Assembly: GCF_002775205.1 (NCBI RefSeq)
Contig: NC_036450.1
Coordinates: 27,772,837 to 27,836,836, forward strand
DNA from: Xiphophorus maculatus
Lineage: Eukaryota > Chordata > Actinopteri > Cyprinodontiformes > Poeciliidae
Length of the DNA: 64,000 nt
Reading direction: 5' to 3'
The position numbers were made by a program, and so were the translations under genes. Each line of letters starts with the position of its first letter. Positions within the stretch are counted from its first letter, which is position 1. Positions 13,010 to 24,887 of this stretch are shown piece after piece. The notes beneath the pieces were generated by a model. It searched no databases and was not told the DNA's origin. It saw only the letters and a list, made by a program, of their open reading frames with translations.

Positions 13010-14386
13010 TATCCTACATAAAGAGCTTAGTCAAAATTGTAGTTGGTCACATCATCCATCCCTTATGTTTTCTATCCATGGATAATTAGGGATTCGTTTT
13101 CAATAGCTTAAAAAGCTCAGGCAGAGCCAGTATCAGGAAAATCAATGTTTCAACAGTATATGCTTCAGGAGGTAAGCAACCACGAACCAGAGATCAGACA
13201 GATGAAAGAAAGAAAAGCATGCAATAAAGTTAGGAGATGAAGAGCTAATGCTCTGATGTCATACTGGTGCATGCTCAAGACCTCTAGAGAGGTTAGCAAC
13301 CACAAGTAAACAAAAAGTCTTAAAGCAAAGCACATTGTGGTAGCCCTTATTGTTAGAACATAATGAAGCCTGCATGAATACTAAAATTGTTTCATGTTGA
13401 GAGATAAATTTAAAATTTATTTTTGAATTGAAAAAATACAAGTTATAACTGAAAACATTATCTCTCCTGGTAGTTTGTATCTGAACTCAGGCAGGAGACT
13501 GATCCAAAACACTGCAGTCCACAGGAAATTGTGTCTAAGAAACTTTTGAAGCATTCAGAGGAAGATCTGAGGCAGATCCCCATGGGGGGATCTGTATTCA
13601 CTACACAAGAACATGCTTAAATGGTTGGCTGCTTGCAACTTAAGGTATAAAAGATATGCCTTGAACATATTCAGACAAAAGTTTACTATGATTTAGAATG
13701 AAGTAATTTAAATTAAGCAAATGTTGTTTTGTAAGCAGAAAATGTTCTATTTTACAAAAAAGAACACAAGGACAAACCTTTTCTTCTAAAACTTTTACTG
13801 TGTGTATTTTCAGATTATAGCACATAAAAAAGTATAGAACTAGCTAGATCTTTGGAACAGAAAAGAAAGTCAAATGGTAATAGTGCCTACTGACCGACAG
13901 TGAAGTACTGAGAATATTTGGCCTTCTAGAAAAGTGAGAGGACCATTATTAAACAATATTTGCCAAACAATGGCTGCTCAATAATGTAGTCAACATTTTA
14001 TTTTCATTCATTATTAATTTAAAACCTACTTTGTCTGACATTTGTGCATAAACATTGTCATTTTGATGTTGGGATCCTTAAATCTAAATAGTGGCAGCAA
14101 CCAAGAATTTGTATGTTCTCATAACTAATATGTTGACACAACATTGGTGAGCTTCAAATGTTCACTGGACAAAAGGAGAAGTGTAAATTCTAAAGCCTCC
14201 ATTATTTAAAGAGCAACAAATATTGTCTACTTGTGAAGAGCAGAGTAAAAACCCCAGCCAAAATGTATTTAAATCAAAACCTTTTTGTTTAACTGTTCAA
14301 AATCAAACAAGGGTAAACAGTGCAAGTTTGAAATGAACCTGTACAATCTTTTACATGCTCCAGATAAGCAGTGACCCTTTTGACCA
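13010..14386. other. Intergenic DNA, nothing recognised
   Basis: AT-rich, with no exon, repeat end or RNA gene that I could identify on either strand. Confidence 0.45.
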
Positions 14387-14399
14387 TTGGCTTTATCTC

Positions 14400-14650
14400 C
14401 TTCTGCTTTATATGCATCTACATCCATCTATCAACTAAAACTGATTATCCTTGCAAGGTCACAGGGGACGGGAGCATACCTCCAGCGGTCATTGGGTGAG
14501 AGCCAGGGTACAGATCGGATGGATGGCCAGTACATCAGACACCCGCAGAGCAAACTAAAATGCACAAAAAATGTTAGAAAAATGGAGCTCCTGAACAGAA
14601 ACTATGTATGCAAGAGGAGAGCTTGCAAACTCTGTGGAGAAACAGCTCAG
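14400..14650 (-). mobile_element. Degraded tRNA-derived SINE
   Basis: Read on the minus strand, it matches the layout of the SINE at 60628-60975: a tRNA-like head, a central part with GTGGG-like blocks, and a GGATGGAT-type 3' end. The ATCCATCTAT tract at 14420-14433 and the segments TTATCCTTGCAAGGTCACAG and GTCATTGGGTGAGAG are recognisable. Many substitutions show it is older than the 60.6-kb copy. Confidence 0.6.
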
Positions 14651-14870
14651 ATTGGATTTACACTTCAACAGCACAAACAACTCATCTACGTTAACAGCTA
14701 ATTTGATATCTTCTCACCTTTTTCACAGGCTTGATGTCATTTAATTGTGCTGTTTCTGGTCAAGCTGGACACAAAACCTAATTACAGTCAGTGATCGCAT
14801 TTGACTGATAAAACAGAGCGATGTGATCTGACAACACAGTATACTTATCAACATAGAGTACAGCATATGT

Positions 14871-15003
14871 CAACACGTTCTCACTCCCGACTCGTCATAT
14901 ATTGACGCTTGGGCAGGTTCCCTCAGCGTCACATATTGACGCGTCGGGTACCCCGTTAGGGGGTACCCGACGTTAGGGGGTACATATGCAACAGAACGTG
15001 TTG
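14871..15003. mobile_element. 133-bp MITE sharing the ends of the KDZ transposon
   Basis: It begins CAACACGTTCTCACTCCCGA and ends GAACGTGTTG, the same terminus as the giant element at 47314-63439. The first 90 bases match that element almost base for base, including CGTCATATATTGACG and CGTCACATATTGACG. Flanking duplications are catatgt, or gcatatgt if the last G is counted as target. It has no coding capacity and appears to be an internally deleted, cross-mobilised derivative. Confidence 0.8.
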
Positions 15004-15339
15004 CATATGTTCATACTTGTGAGCAAAGGCATAATTAAAAATTAAAGCAGAGATATTAGTGTTGTAGTTCTCGAGACCACTTTTTGATGGTCGGGATTTT
15101 ATTTCAAGACCGGTCAGCTGCGGAAATGTCACTAAATTGCCAGCATATCGTCCAGTTTATTTGTTAACGTCTTTGTTTTCACTGGATGCAAAACATACTG
15201 ATTAAAATCCAAGCAATAACGTGGCTTACTAATTTTGTGTTTCTGTTACCGCTGTCACACATCACATCCCCTGTACATTCTAGGGGAATGTTCTTTTATA
15301 TTTCAGATACCCAAGAAGACAAAAGAACAATGAATTGAA

Positions 15340-15540
15340 ATTATACTGATGGCTGGATAGGGAAGCAGTCGCATGGTTGCAAAAAACTTTTAACAGAAAA
15401 CATGGAACGAGCATCACACATGACACTGTGGCAAAAACCTATTTGCAAGTTTCAGAAAACTGGAAATGTTGCAGATCAACCACGAAGTGGTCCAAGACGT
15501 GCAGCGATTACACAGAGTCCCACAAAAATAAAAACCGCTG
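15340..15540 (+). pseudogene. Transposase N-terminal helix-turn-helix remnant
   Basis: The plus-strand frames read a basic helix-turn-helix-like stretch (WLQKTFNRKHGTSITHDTVA). After a frameshift near 15450 they continue as KFQKTGNVADQPRSGPRRA. A K-F-x-x-T-G-x-V followed by a P-R-S-G-x-x-R hinge is typical of the DNA-binding head of several eukaryotic transposases. The family cannot be decided. The L1 insertion at 15632 interrupts whatever followed. Confidence 0.45.
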
Positions 15541-15631
15541 TTCCATATAAAATGTTTATTTTTTCTATGTGTGGAAACTTATGGCCCATCCTGTAGTATC
15601 CCACTACATAAATCATAAGAAATCCGATGGC

Positions 15632-16014
15632 CAGCTCTGGTTGATCTTCCTGCTGATTTTCCTTCGCTGGAGATCGAGTGGGCTCACCGAGCCTTGGCCC
15701 CCGCTCCCGATCAGGGCAAAGCTCCGAGGAGCGTTCTGGTTCGGTTCTTAAGATTCTCTCAACGAGAGGCTGTGCGCAGGGCCGCTTTGAAGAAACGTGA
15801 TATTCGACATGGCGACTCCCAGCTGCGCTTCTACCCCGATTTGTCCTCTGAGGTCCTGCGTAAGCGAAAAGAGTTTGATGGTGTGGGGAGAGCGCTGGCT
15901 CGGCTCAACAAGTATCGTGGATTTGTTACCCAGCTCGCCTCCGTTGTCTGCATGAGGGTCGGATTCACCTTTTTGACACTCTGGAGTCAGCTGCTGTGTT
16001 TTTGGACTCTATAA
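15632..16014 (+). pseudogene. L1 ORF1 protein, C-terminal fragment
   Basis: The frame reads PSLEIEWAHRALAP, then VLVRFLRFSQREAVRRAALK and LRFYPDLSSEVLRKRKEF. This is the order of the L1 ORF1p RNA-binding part: an RRM-like core followed by the C-terminal domain, which binds LINE RNA as a trimer. The N-terminal coiled coil is missing because of the 5' truncation. The frame ends at 16014. Confidence 0.7.
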
Positions 16015-16255
16015 AGTGAGGCATCTCTTTCGCTCTCCATTGCTGTTGTTTTTGTTCTCAATGGCGCTGTAGAGAGTCTGACTGTTCTCCGAGTCATTTC
16101 TGACCGTTTCGTTCCTCTCACACCAAGTTTTGGACTATGAAAGCGTGACTACACTAAGAACAATTTCATTTTGTATAGTTAAGGTGTCTTGAACTATAGT
16201 ATTGTATCTAAATATTCATTCTCTCTTCTATTAGAGAGAACGGAAACAAATATGA

Positions 16256-17800
16256 ATGTGTTCCTGGACGTGTCCTGAAAGACTGCGCCGATCAGCTGGC
16301 TGGAGTCTTCACCAGGATCTTCAACCAGTCCCTAGCCCTGTCTACAGTCCCATCCTGCCTGAAATCTTCCACCGTAGTCCCCATACCCAAGAAACCTCAC
16401 ATCTCTTGCCTCAACGACTACCGGCCAGTGGCATTAACCCCTGTGGTGACGAAGTGTTTTGAAAAACTGGTCCGGGGTCACATCACAGCACTTCTCCCTC
16501 CTGGCTTTGACCACCACCAGTTCGCCTACAGAGCCAACAGATCCACAGAGGACGCTGTGATCACGGCCCTCCATGCTGCTCTGTCACATCTGGAGCAGCA
16601 GGGGAGCTATGTGCGGATGCTCTTTGTAGACTACAGCTCTGCTTTTAATATCATCCTCCCTCACAGACTGGTGGACAAATTGGGGGACCTGGGCCTCCCT
16701 CACTCCACCTGCATGTGGATTCTGAGCTTACTGACCAACCGACAGCAGAGAGTTAGGGTGGGAAAACATACATGCACTGCCCTCAGCCTTAGTATTGGCT
16801 CTCCACAGGGCTGTGGGCTGAGCCCCCTGCTCTATTGTCTGTACACATACGACTGCACCTCTGCCCACCACAGCAACACCATCATCAAGTTTGCTGATGA
16901 TGGCCCCACAGTGGTGGGGCTCATCTCAGGAGGCGATGAGTAAGTCCTACAGGGGTGAGGTGGAGCGGCTGTTGCAGTGGTGCAGGGAGAACAATCTGCT
17001 CCTCAACAACTCAAAGACAAAAGAACTCATAATAGATTACAGGAGGAATAAAACGGACATTACACCACTAACCATTGGGGGAAAATGTGTGGAGAGGGTA
17101 GCTGATTTCCGTTTCCTGGGGGTCCACATTGAGCAGGGCCTCACATGGAACATGAACACCTTCGAGCTGATAAAAAAGGCCCAGCAAAGACTGAACTTCC
17201 TGAGGGTTCTCAGGAGGAACAACATCAAGGAGAAGCTGCTGGTGTCCTTCTACAAGTGCTCCATAGAGAGCATACTGACCTACTGTATCTGCATATGGTA
17301 TAACAGCAGCACTACGGCTCAAAGGAAAGCTCTACAAAGGGTTGTGAATACAGCCCAAAAAATCATTGGCTGCCCTCTCCCCTCACTGGAGGACCTGCAC
17401 AGCGACCGCTGTCTAAGAAAAGCACAACACATCACAAAGGACACTTCTCACCCCGGACATTCTCTGTTCACACTGCTGCCTTCAGGCAGAAGATACAGAG
17501 CAATCAGAACAAGAACCAACCGTCTCAGAGACCGTTTCTACCATCTAGCAATAACAAAACTAAATGCAATCAAAAACAACCATTAATCATCATAAATGAT
17601 GCATGTGAGAATGTGGCTGTTCTTATTTTTTATTTATTTTTTTGTCAGTTGTTTGTTGATTCTTGCGTTGTGGGTGAATTGTGAGACAGTTATTTTTTGT
17701 TTTTGGGCATGTGCACCGACTGATGGCACCCTTTGAATTTCGTTGTCCTTGTGACAATGACAATAAAGATTTATCTGATCTTATCTTATTTATCTTATAA
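16256..17800 (+). mobile_element. Second L2-type LINE fragment nested in the L1 element
   Basis: Reverse transcriptase of the same L2 group as the copy at 413-2149 but on the plus strand. It runs from [12 protein letters not shown] through [24 protein letters not shown] and KFADD (about 16889). A frameshift near 16905-16943 is followed by the thumb and C-terminal part to 17586. The 3' end has the signature TGACAATAAAGATTTATC and a short ATCTT-rich tail. It interrupts the L1 between ORF1 and ORF2, so it inserted after the L1 or into its source copy. Confidence 0.85.
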
Positions 17801-18233
17801 GCAAGGCAATGCATGCCAATATTGGTCTGAAATTCACTTATTCATGCATCAATATTATTTCACTTTTTTACCAATATTATTACATTTTATATTTTCCAAT
17901 TTTCTATGGAGGGAGGATTGTAGGTGGTGTTCAATTTTCGTCCAGGGGCACTGATGCGATTTCTTGTTGTCCTGTTTGTTTCTGTGATCACACTGTTTAG
18001 ATACAGTATTGTGAAGTTATATTTAGATTTTTTGGTGACTTCTTTTGGGATGTTTCTTTCCTGCCAATTGGGGGCAGGATTTGGGAGGGTATGTGCTGCT
18101 TGTCAAGGGGTTTTGTTTTGTTCTTTTTTGTTTTGTTACTTCGCAACAATCTTGGTTTTCTCCTCCTCATGTCTCTTTTTGATTTCAGTATTTCATTCAT
18201 CTTCTAACATCATTCATAATACCTTACGCCAGT

Positions 18234-21200
18234 ATGCCTCGGCCACTTAATCTCATTTCCTGGAATGTCCAGGGTTTAGGCCATGTAATCAAGAGGAAGA
18301 AAATTTTGACTTTTTTGAGGAAGCAGGGAGCTGATATTGCTCTTCTTCAGGAGACTAGGCTATCTAGGGTAGAACATCTGAAACTCAAAACATTGAGTGG
18401 GCAATGTTTATTCTTCTTCTCATCCACAGAACAAAAAGGGCACAGCCATCCTTATTAATAAGAATCTCCCCTTTACCCTCTTACATGAGGAAAGCGATTC
18501 AGAAGGTAGATTTATTCTGATTAAGGTTCAATTGCTGGTCAATCTATAACCATACTCAATGTCTATGCCCCTAATAATGATTCACCTAACTTCATTTCGC
18601 AAGTAATTTTATTGTTTAGTCAGTGTTGTGATGGTTTTGGCTTGCTGGCTGGCGATTTCAATTGTATAATGGATGCCGGTTTAGACAAATCCTCCACGGC
18701 ACATGTGTCCAACCCCAAAGCTTCATCTGCTCTTAAAGAATTGTGTTCAGACATTGGGTTGATCGATGTGTGGCGTCAGCTGAACCCCAAAGTAAAGGAC
18801 TACTCTTTTTATTCACATCCTCATAACTCATATTCTAGACTTGATTATTTTTTTATCCCAAAATCCTACCTACATTCTGTTCTGTCTTGCTTTATGGGTT
18901 CAATTGCCCTTTCAGACCATGCCCCTATTTATTTACAATTTGAATCTTCATTTAATACTGTGAGGACTCCCATTTGGAGATTTAATACCTCGTTCTTGAA
19001 CAGCAGCTCTTTTTGTACCCTTGTTAGGAATAATCTTTTACAGTACTGGTCTGATAATGAGTCTTCTCCAGTTTCTTCTGCCATGATTTGGGATGCGGCC
19101 AAGGCCACCTTAAGAGGGCAGCTCATTTCCTATAGCTCTTTTCAGAAAAGAGTTTTGGAGGAGAACAAAAAAAAATTGGAGAATGAGGTGTCTAGGTTGG
19201 AGCATATACATAAACAGTTTCCTACATCAGGGAATCTCAAGGCATTAGTTGCTGCTAGGACCAAGCTGAATATGGACTATACTCGCCATGCCCAGAAGCT
19301 GTTACTCTATACTAAACAGAAATATTACGAGTTTGGTAACAAGTCAAGTCGTCTGCTTGCCTATCAATTAAAGAACCAAATCAACGATCGCTCTATCAAT
19401 ATGATAAGAACCTGCAACGGGGAGGTTACCTGTGATCCGTCTGTTATTAATAACACTTTCAAAGACTTTTATAAATCCCTTTACACGGCTGGTAAAATAG
19501 AATCAGATATTGGTTCCTATTTAGATGGTGTTCTCTTACCCTCAATTTCAGAGGAGGCTCGCTCTGCCCTTGATGCTGCTTTTATACCTGAGGAGGTTTG
19601 GGTGGCAATCCAATCAATGCCAAATGGAAAATGTCCTGGTCCTGATGGATTTCCACTGGAATTTTTTAAGAAGTTCTGGCCCGAGATCCATCCCATCTTT
19701 TTACCTGCTATAAACGATATCTTAGCAGCAGGTGTGCCTCCGTCTTGGAGTTTTGCTTCTATTAGCTTATTGTTGAAGAAAGATAAAAATCCCCTAGATT
19801 GCTCATCCTATAGACCTATCAGTCTCCTTAATGTTGATTACAAAATTGTTGCTAAGGTGTTGGTGCAGAGACTAGAAAAAATTCTTCCAAAGATAATAAA
19901 CCCCGACCAGACAGGTTTTGTGAAATCTAGACGTCATTCATTATCTTAATCAACATAAAGACCCTGCTTTGCTTATCTCTCTTGATGCAGAAAAGGCCTT
20001 CGATCGGGTAGAATGGCCCTTTTTATTCCTAGTTTTACAGAAATTTGGCATGGGCCCTAATTTTATTAACATGACTAAAGCCTTCTATTCCAGTCCAGTA
20101 GCCATGGTAAATACTAACGGTTTGCTGTCAGACGGCTTTTCTGTTCAGAGGGGTTGTAGACAGGGGTGCCCCTTGTCTCCTTTGTTGTTTACGTTGTTCA
20201 TTGAACCTTTAGCTGTGGCTATCAGATCTAACCCAGACATATCTGGAATTAGGATAGGTGAAGATCACCATGTGATCTCTCTTTTTGCGGATGATGTCCT
20301 TTTATACCTGAAAAACCCAAATAAATCGGTCCCGGCTGTACTTAGTTCCATAGATAAATTTGGTGCTCTTTCGGGTTATAAAATTAATTTAGGCAAGTCT
20401 GTCGCTTCTCCTTTCAATATCCCCCAAGATATGGTGCTACAACCTATTTTTCATACATCTAAAAGTGGTTTCAAGTACTTGGGCATCTTTATTACCCCTG
20501 ATCTGAAAGACTTATTCTCATCAAACTACTCCCCCCTAATTCAGAACATTAAGAATGATCTGTCGAAATGGTCTACTTTACCTATATCACTTCTCAGTAG
20601 GGTTAATACAATAAAAATGAATGCTCTCCCTTGCTTAAACTACCTGTTTCAAAACCTTCCTTGCTATTTGTCCCTTACATTCTTTAAATCCCTTAATTCT
20701 CATATTTCTCGTTTTATTTGGAACAATAAGCATCAACGAATTAGGTTCTCCACTCTTACTAAACCCAAGCAGTTGGGAGGTTTATCTTTACCCAATTTGC
20801 AGCTCTACTACTGGTCTGCTCAGCTTAAAATGATGTCTGACTGGTTTTCTAGTGGAGACACCTGCTTATGGTGGGACCTTGAATCTTTTTCATGCTGTCC
20901 TAGAAGGTTAAGTTCTCTCCCTTTTATCAATAACTTAGATCTCAATGAATCATTGGATTCATTGAAGGAAAACATGGTAGTTTATAGTACTTTGTTAGCT
21001 TGGCAAGACATAAGGAAATACTTGAATATTCCATCCTTTATATTCCATCCTTTATCTCAATTAGATCCCCCCTGATTTTAAACCCAGACCTACCAACTTC
21101 TATTAGAAGTATTGGCCTATTGAACTGGTCTTGTTCTGGTCTGAATGATTTCTCTGATTTGTTGATTTCCGGTGCTATCAAATCATTTAATCAAATCAGG

Positions 21201-21974
21201 GACAAGAGCAACATTCCTCAGAAAGATTTTTATAAATATCTTCAGATTCGACATTTTATGGATTCATTATTTCGGTCCAATGCATTCCGTAGGGAACTGA
21301 CAGACTTAGAAAATGTTCTGGTTTCCACCAATTCTCCTAAAGGTCTGATTTCCAAATTCTATGCTTTCTTACTCTGCTCTGTACCATCAAGCTTTGACTC
21401 TGTCAAGCGGTTGTGGGAGCGTGATCTGGAGATGAAATTCAGCCGTTTAGATTGGCTTAAGATTTGCAATGGAACCTTTCCTCAATGCACTTCTATTTCT
21501 ATACAAGAACAGAATTTCAAACTTTTCTATAGATCCTACTATACTCCTGTTCGTCTTCAGAGAATGTTCCCCAACCGTTCCAATCTGTGCTGCAAATGTT
21601 TGAGGCACAGAGGTACTTTTCTCCATCTATTCTGGTCATGTGATTTATTAAGGACCTTTTGGAGGGACGTACATTTGGTGATTGAAAAGGTTTTGGGTGT
21701 TCGCTTTTCTTTGTCTCCTGTGTTATATCTTCTAAATGTTTCCCCCAATCATTTGGATGCACACTCTAAATCCTTGTTTACAATTCTTCAATTTCTTGCC
21801 AAGAAATGTATTTTGTTACAATGGACTTCTCCTTCTGCCCCCACAGTAAATATGTGGCTCACACAAATATCTGTTATCCTTCCTTTGGAAAAGCTGACCC
21901 ATAATCTCAATCACAAATCAGATACATTTTTGACATTTTGGGGTCCCCTTGAGTCTTTTCTGCTTGGTCCCTAG
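18234..21974 (+). pseudogene. L1 ORF2: endonuclease and reverse transcriptase, frameshifted
   Basis: ORF2 cleaves target DNA and copies the LINE RNA into it. Visible in order: the endonuclease start (NLISWNVQGLG) with LLQETRL; its middle (LLAGDFNCIMD) and end (LSDHAPIYL); a coiled linker; then reverse transcriptase with GKCPGPDGFP, SYRPISLLNVDYKI, LDAEKAFDRVEW, CRQGCPLSPLLF and FADDVLLYL (about 20287). A C-terminal Cys/His cluster (CCKCLRHRGTFLHLFWSC) follows. Frames break near 18455-18600, at 19949-19969 and at 21000-21075, so no full protein is made. Total length is close to that of an intact ORF2, so decay is modest. Confidence 0.9.
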
Positions 21975-22255
21975 GATTTTATTTTATTTTTATTTTTTAT
22001 TATTATTATTTTGTTTTATAGCTCTATTTATTCTTGCCTGCTTTTGTTTCTCCGCTCTTGATGGCTGAGGGGTGACGTGGACTGGAGGAGAGGATTGACA
22101 CCCTATTTCTCGTGCATGTGGGGTATTTTGTTGTAGATTTTTTTTGTTTGTTTGTTTTTATGTGTGTGGCGGCACAGGTTTCTTCTTTGTTCTTTATATT
22201 GTAACGAATCTAAAATTAATAAAAATAATATATAAAAAAAAAGAAATCCGATGGC

Positions 22256-22850
22256 GACATTTAAATCCATCAGCGCTTCGCTTTCACAGACGGTGGGGAC
22301 TACGTTTAACTTTTATCGTCACTTAGAAAATGAGCTCAAAGAAAAGTAAGCTTTGTGGACGTGATATTAGCAAAGCTAGCTGTACAGGGACAAATTGCAT
22401 CAAAAAAAAGCTGTCACTCACTGACCTGAATTATTGTGCGGAGGTGTTGACTGACGTCACATATATGGGACAATGCTGTGACCAAAGTCTGCAATACAGT
22501 GATGTGACATTCACAAATGATCCGATTCTTCTGAACGGCTTTTTACTAAGAAGATAGAACTGGAGCCTCAGTGAGAGCCTTTCTTTGTTCTTGTAATGCT
22601 CTGCGTAAACTGCAGTAGCTATTATATATTTTTTAAAATGATATACATTGGTACTTATTTAGTTAGCAAATAAATAAAACACAAGAACATAAGACCACGC
22701 AGAGAGTGCTCATTGCTCTTTGATTGTTTTCCTCACCTGTCATGGTGGCAGACATTAGCACTGCACTGCCTGGCTTCATGCAGCCGGAGAGAGCCGGTCT
22801 TGTGCGCAAGACCTCTTTCTCTGATCCTGATTCACATTTAGTTCGTTGCT
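22256..22850. other. Unassigned sequence after the L1 element
   Basis: This is the continuation of the pre-insertion locus split by the L1. A 75-codon frame (22330-22557) is rich in Cys and Lys but matches nothing I know and has no splice context. Nothing else is recognisable. Confidence 0.4.
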
Positions 22851-22909
22851 CCCTATGTCCTGGTTCTCCTGATTCTACGAAGCCCCCTAGCGGACATGGG
22901 GATTTTTTT

Positions 22910-23014
22910 TCTTTTGCGTTACCTCGCAAAACTTTTGCGTTCCCTCGCAATACTTTTGAGTTCCCTCGCAAAACATTAGTGTTCCCTTGCAAAACCTTTT
23001 GCGTTCCCTCACAA
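22910..23014. repeat. 22-bp tandem repeat, about five units
   Basis: Units of the form CTTTTGCGTTCCCTCGCAAAA are repeated with small changes. The inverted copy near 33720 has only one unit, so the array expanded in this copy. Confidence 0.8.
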
Positions 23015-23030
23015 AGCTGTACTGATCAGT

Positions 23031-23114
23031 CAACACATTCTCACTCCAGAGTCATTATATATTGACGAGTTGGGACGATTCCTGACCATGCGTGAATGGA
23101 GTGAGAATGGGTTG
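23031..23114. mobile_element. 84-bp MITE with KDZ-like termini
   Basis: Starts CAACACATTCTCACTCC and ends GGAGTGAGAATGGGTTG, an inverted repeat related to the ends of the 47314-63439 element. Flanks are gatcagt and gatcggt, a decayed 7-bp duplication. It interrupts the dispersed repeat: the copy at 33.7 kb has no insert at this point, which provides the empty site. Confidence 0.75.
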
Positions 23115-23344
23115 GATCGGTTATGCGGCTTAATTGAATACTGTAAGCCTTTCTTACGCTGGCCACCGTACTTTCTGCTTTAATATAAGGTTATGTGAGG
23201 TTTTTCCATGAATGTTAATATCTTATTGTGAAATATCTGAAGTTTTATATCTTTCTTTAGGATAGAGAGGCACCACAAACCTATGATATAAACAGAAATC
23301 TTCCATAAGTAGGAAAGAAATAAAAATACATCCAAACTATATTT

Positions 23345-24500
23345 CTGACTTATTATCGTGGCGTAATAAGTCATCTGACAGGTTTGATTGTATCTCTGTT
23401 GTGCTGGTTGCCTGAATGGTTTAAAGGGCCGTTTTCATGTTCAGTTCCATCTCAACCTTAACAGAGATAAATATGCAGTGAATAAATCGACTTTCAATCA
23501 GTTTTATTCACCAATGACTTAATAATAATAAACACGTTTTATTACTAAAAACACAACAAACTAATTATGGTAAAGGGCCACACTGGGTTAACTTGGGGAA
23601 TCTCATCTATCTGTGTATCAATCAACTCCAAACCACTTCTTTGTTCTGTCACAATTATCGATTTATTCCATTCAGACAACCAGCACAACATAGACACAAT
23701 TAAAACCACAAACCTATGATATAAACAAAAACTTTCCATAAGTAGGAAAGAAATAAAAATACATCCAAACTATTTGGACTATTTCTGAGTTATTATCGCG
23801 AGGTAATAAGTCATCTGACAGTTTTAATCGTGTTTCTGTTGTGCTGGTTGTCTGAATAGTTTAAAGGGCTGCTTTCAGTGCCGTTCCATCTTAGCCTAGC
23901 CTTACCATTGCAGTAAATAAATAGATTTTCAATCTGTTTTTTGCACCAAACAGTTAATAATAAACATGTTTTCACTAAGGCTCTGTGAGAGTAATATGAA
24001 TGAAATAAGTAATTATTGATATTACAGGAGCACGAGACTTTGACACTTAGTTGGTGGGTGTGTCGATGTGGGAGTGACGTCACCAGGTATGAATGGGAAG
24101 GTTACTGGCCTGCTGGTTTTGTGTGTATGAGCGGGGTGGTTAGTCCTTAAAAAGTTTGGAGCATAATAATCAAAATGGAATAAATCGATAATTGTGACAG
24201 AACAAAGAAGTGGTTTGGAGTTGATTGATACACGGACAGATGAGATTCCCCAAGCTAACCCAGTGCAGCCATTTACCATAATTAGTTTGTCGTGTTTTTA
24301 ATAATAAAACGTGTTTATTATTATTAAGTCTTTGTTGCAAAAAACTGATTGAAAGTCGATTTATTCACTGCATGTTTATGTCTGTTAAGATTGAGATGGA
24401 ACTGAACAAGAAAAAGGCCCTTTAAACCATTCAGGCAACCAGCACAACAGAGACACAATCAAAACTGTCAGACGACTTATTACGCCACGATAATAAGTCA
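23345..24500. repeat. Large imperfect palindrome of an old repeat
   Basis: Arms of about 325 bp (23345-23670 and 24176-24500) are reverse complements with scattered differences. They share blocks such as TAAATCGACTTTCAATCAG and CAATCAACTCCAAACCACTT. The roughly 500-bp spacer holds another partial direct copy (23704-23960 resembles 23268-23500). No coding sequence is seen. It may be the end region of an ancient DNA transposon. Confidence 0.7.
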
Positions 24501-24887
24501 CATAGATAGATAGATTTTATTACAGACTCAGAGTCCAGATTACATAAAAAGGAAAGCAAAGACAATAAAAAAAGAAGAAAAGAAAAAAACCCGACTCCTA
24601 GCCATTCAGAAGGCAATCATACCAATGTCTCCAGAGTACAGTGTGATGGCCAAATCCATGGCCACACTCTGATGTCGGCAACTCTTTTTTATGCACAGTT
24701 TATTTTTTCATATAAACACAACAACACTTTAGTTTCAATAAAAACATTTATTAGTTGATTTGAATGCATTTGTTCTATTTGTTAGCGTGCACATTTAGTT
24801 AGCATATGTATTTATATCAACTTAAAGTTAATTTTTTTTGCTTAAGATTAATTCTGTTTGTTTTCCCACTGGTACTTACCTTCCTTC

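Larger units (their letters stand above)
15632..22240 (+). mobile_element. L1/Tx1-type LINE, 5'-truncated, with 15-bp target duplication
   Basis: A 6.6-kb insertion flanked by direct repeats aagaaatccgatggc (15617-15631 and 22241-22255) and ending in an A-rich tail. It contains the C-terminal part of ORF1 (15632-16014), a nested L2 (about 16256-17800), ORF2 (18234-21974) and a 3' UTR. The 5' end falls inside ORF1, as expected when reverse transcription stops early. The perfect 15-bp duplication makes both boundaries firm. Confidence 0.9.
22855..23344 (+). repeat. Dispersed repeat, copy 1 (inverted relative to 33515-33790)
   Basis: The sequence from CCCCCTAGCGGACATGGGGA through CTTTTGCGTT and the TAATATAAGGTTATGTGAGG block to ACATCCAAACTATATTTC recurs in reverse orientation at 33515-33790. 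This copy carries the 22-bp tandem expansion and the 84-bp MITE at 23031. The family is unknown. Confidence 0.7.

Noticed and set aside
17068..17322. Antisense open frames within the L2 at 16-17.6 kb
   Set aside because: They are shadows of the reverse transcriptase on the plus strand.
22330..22557. 75-codon Cys/Lys-rich frame after the L1 element
   Set aside because: No homology I can recognise, no splice sites, and it lies in the target locus of the L1; insufficient support.
22910..23014. CRISPR-like array of short repeats
   Set aside because: The units are contiguous with no spacers and the genome is eukaryotic; it is a plain tandem repeat.
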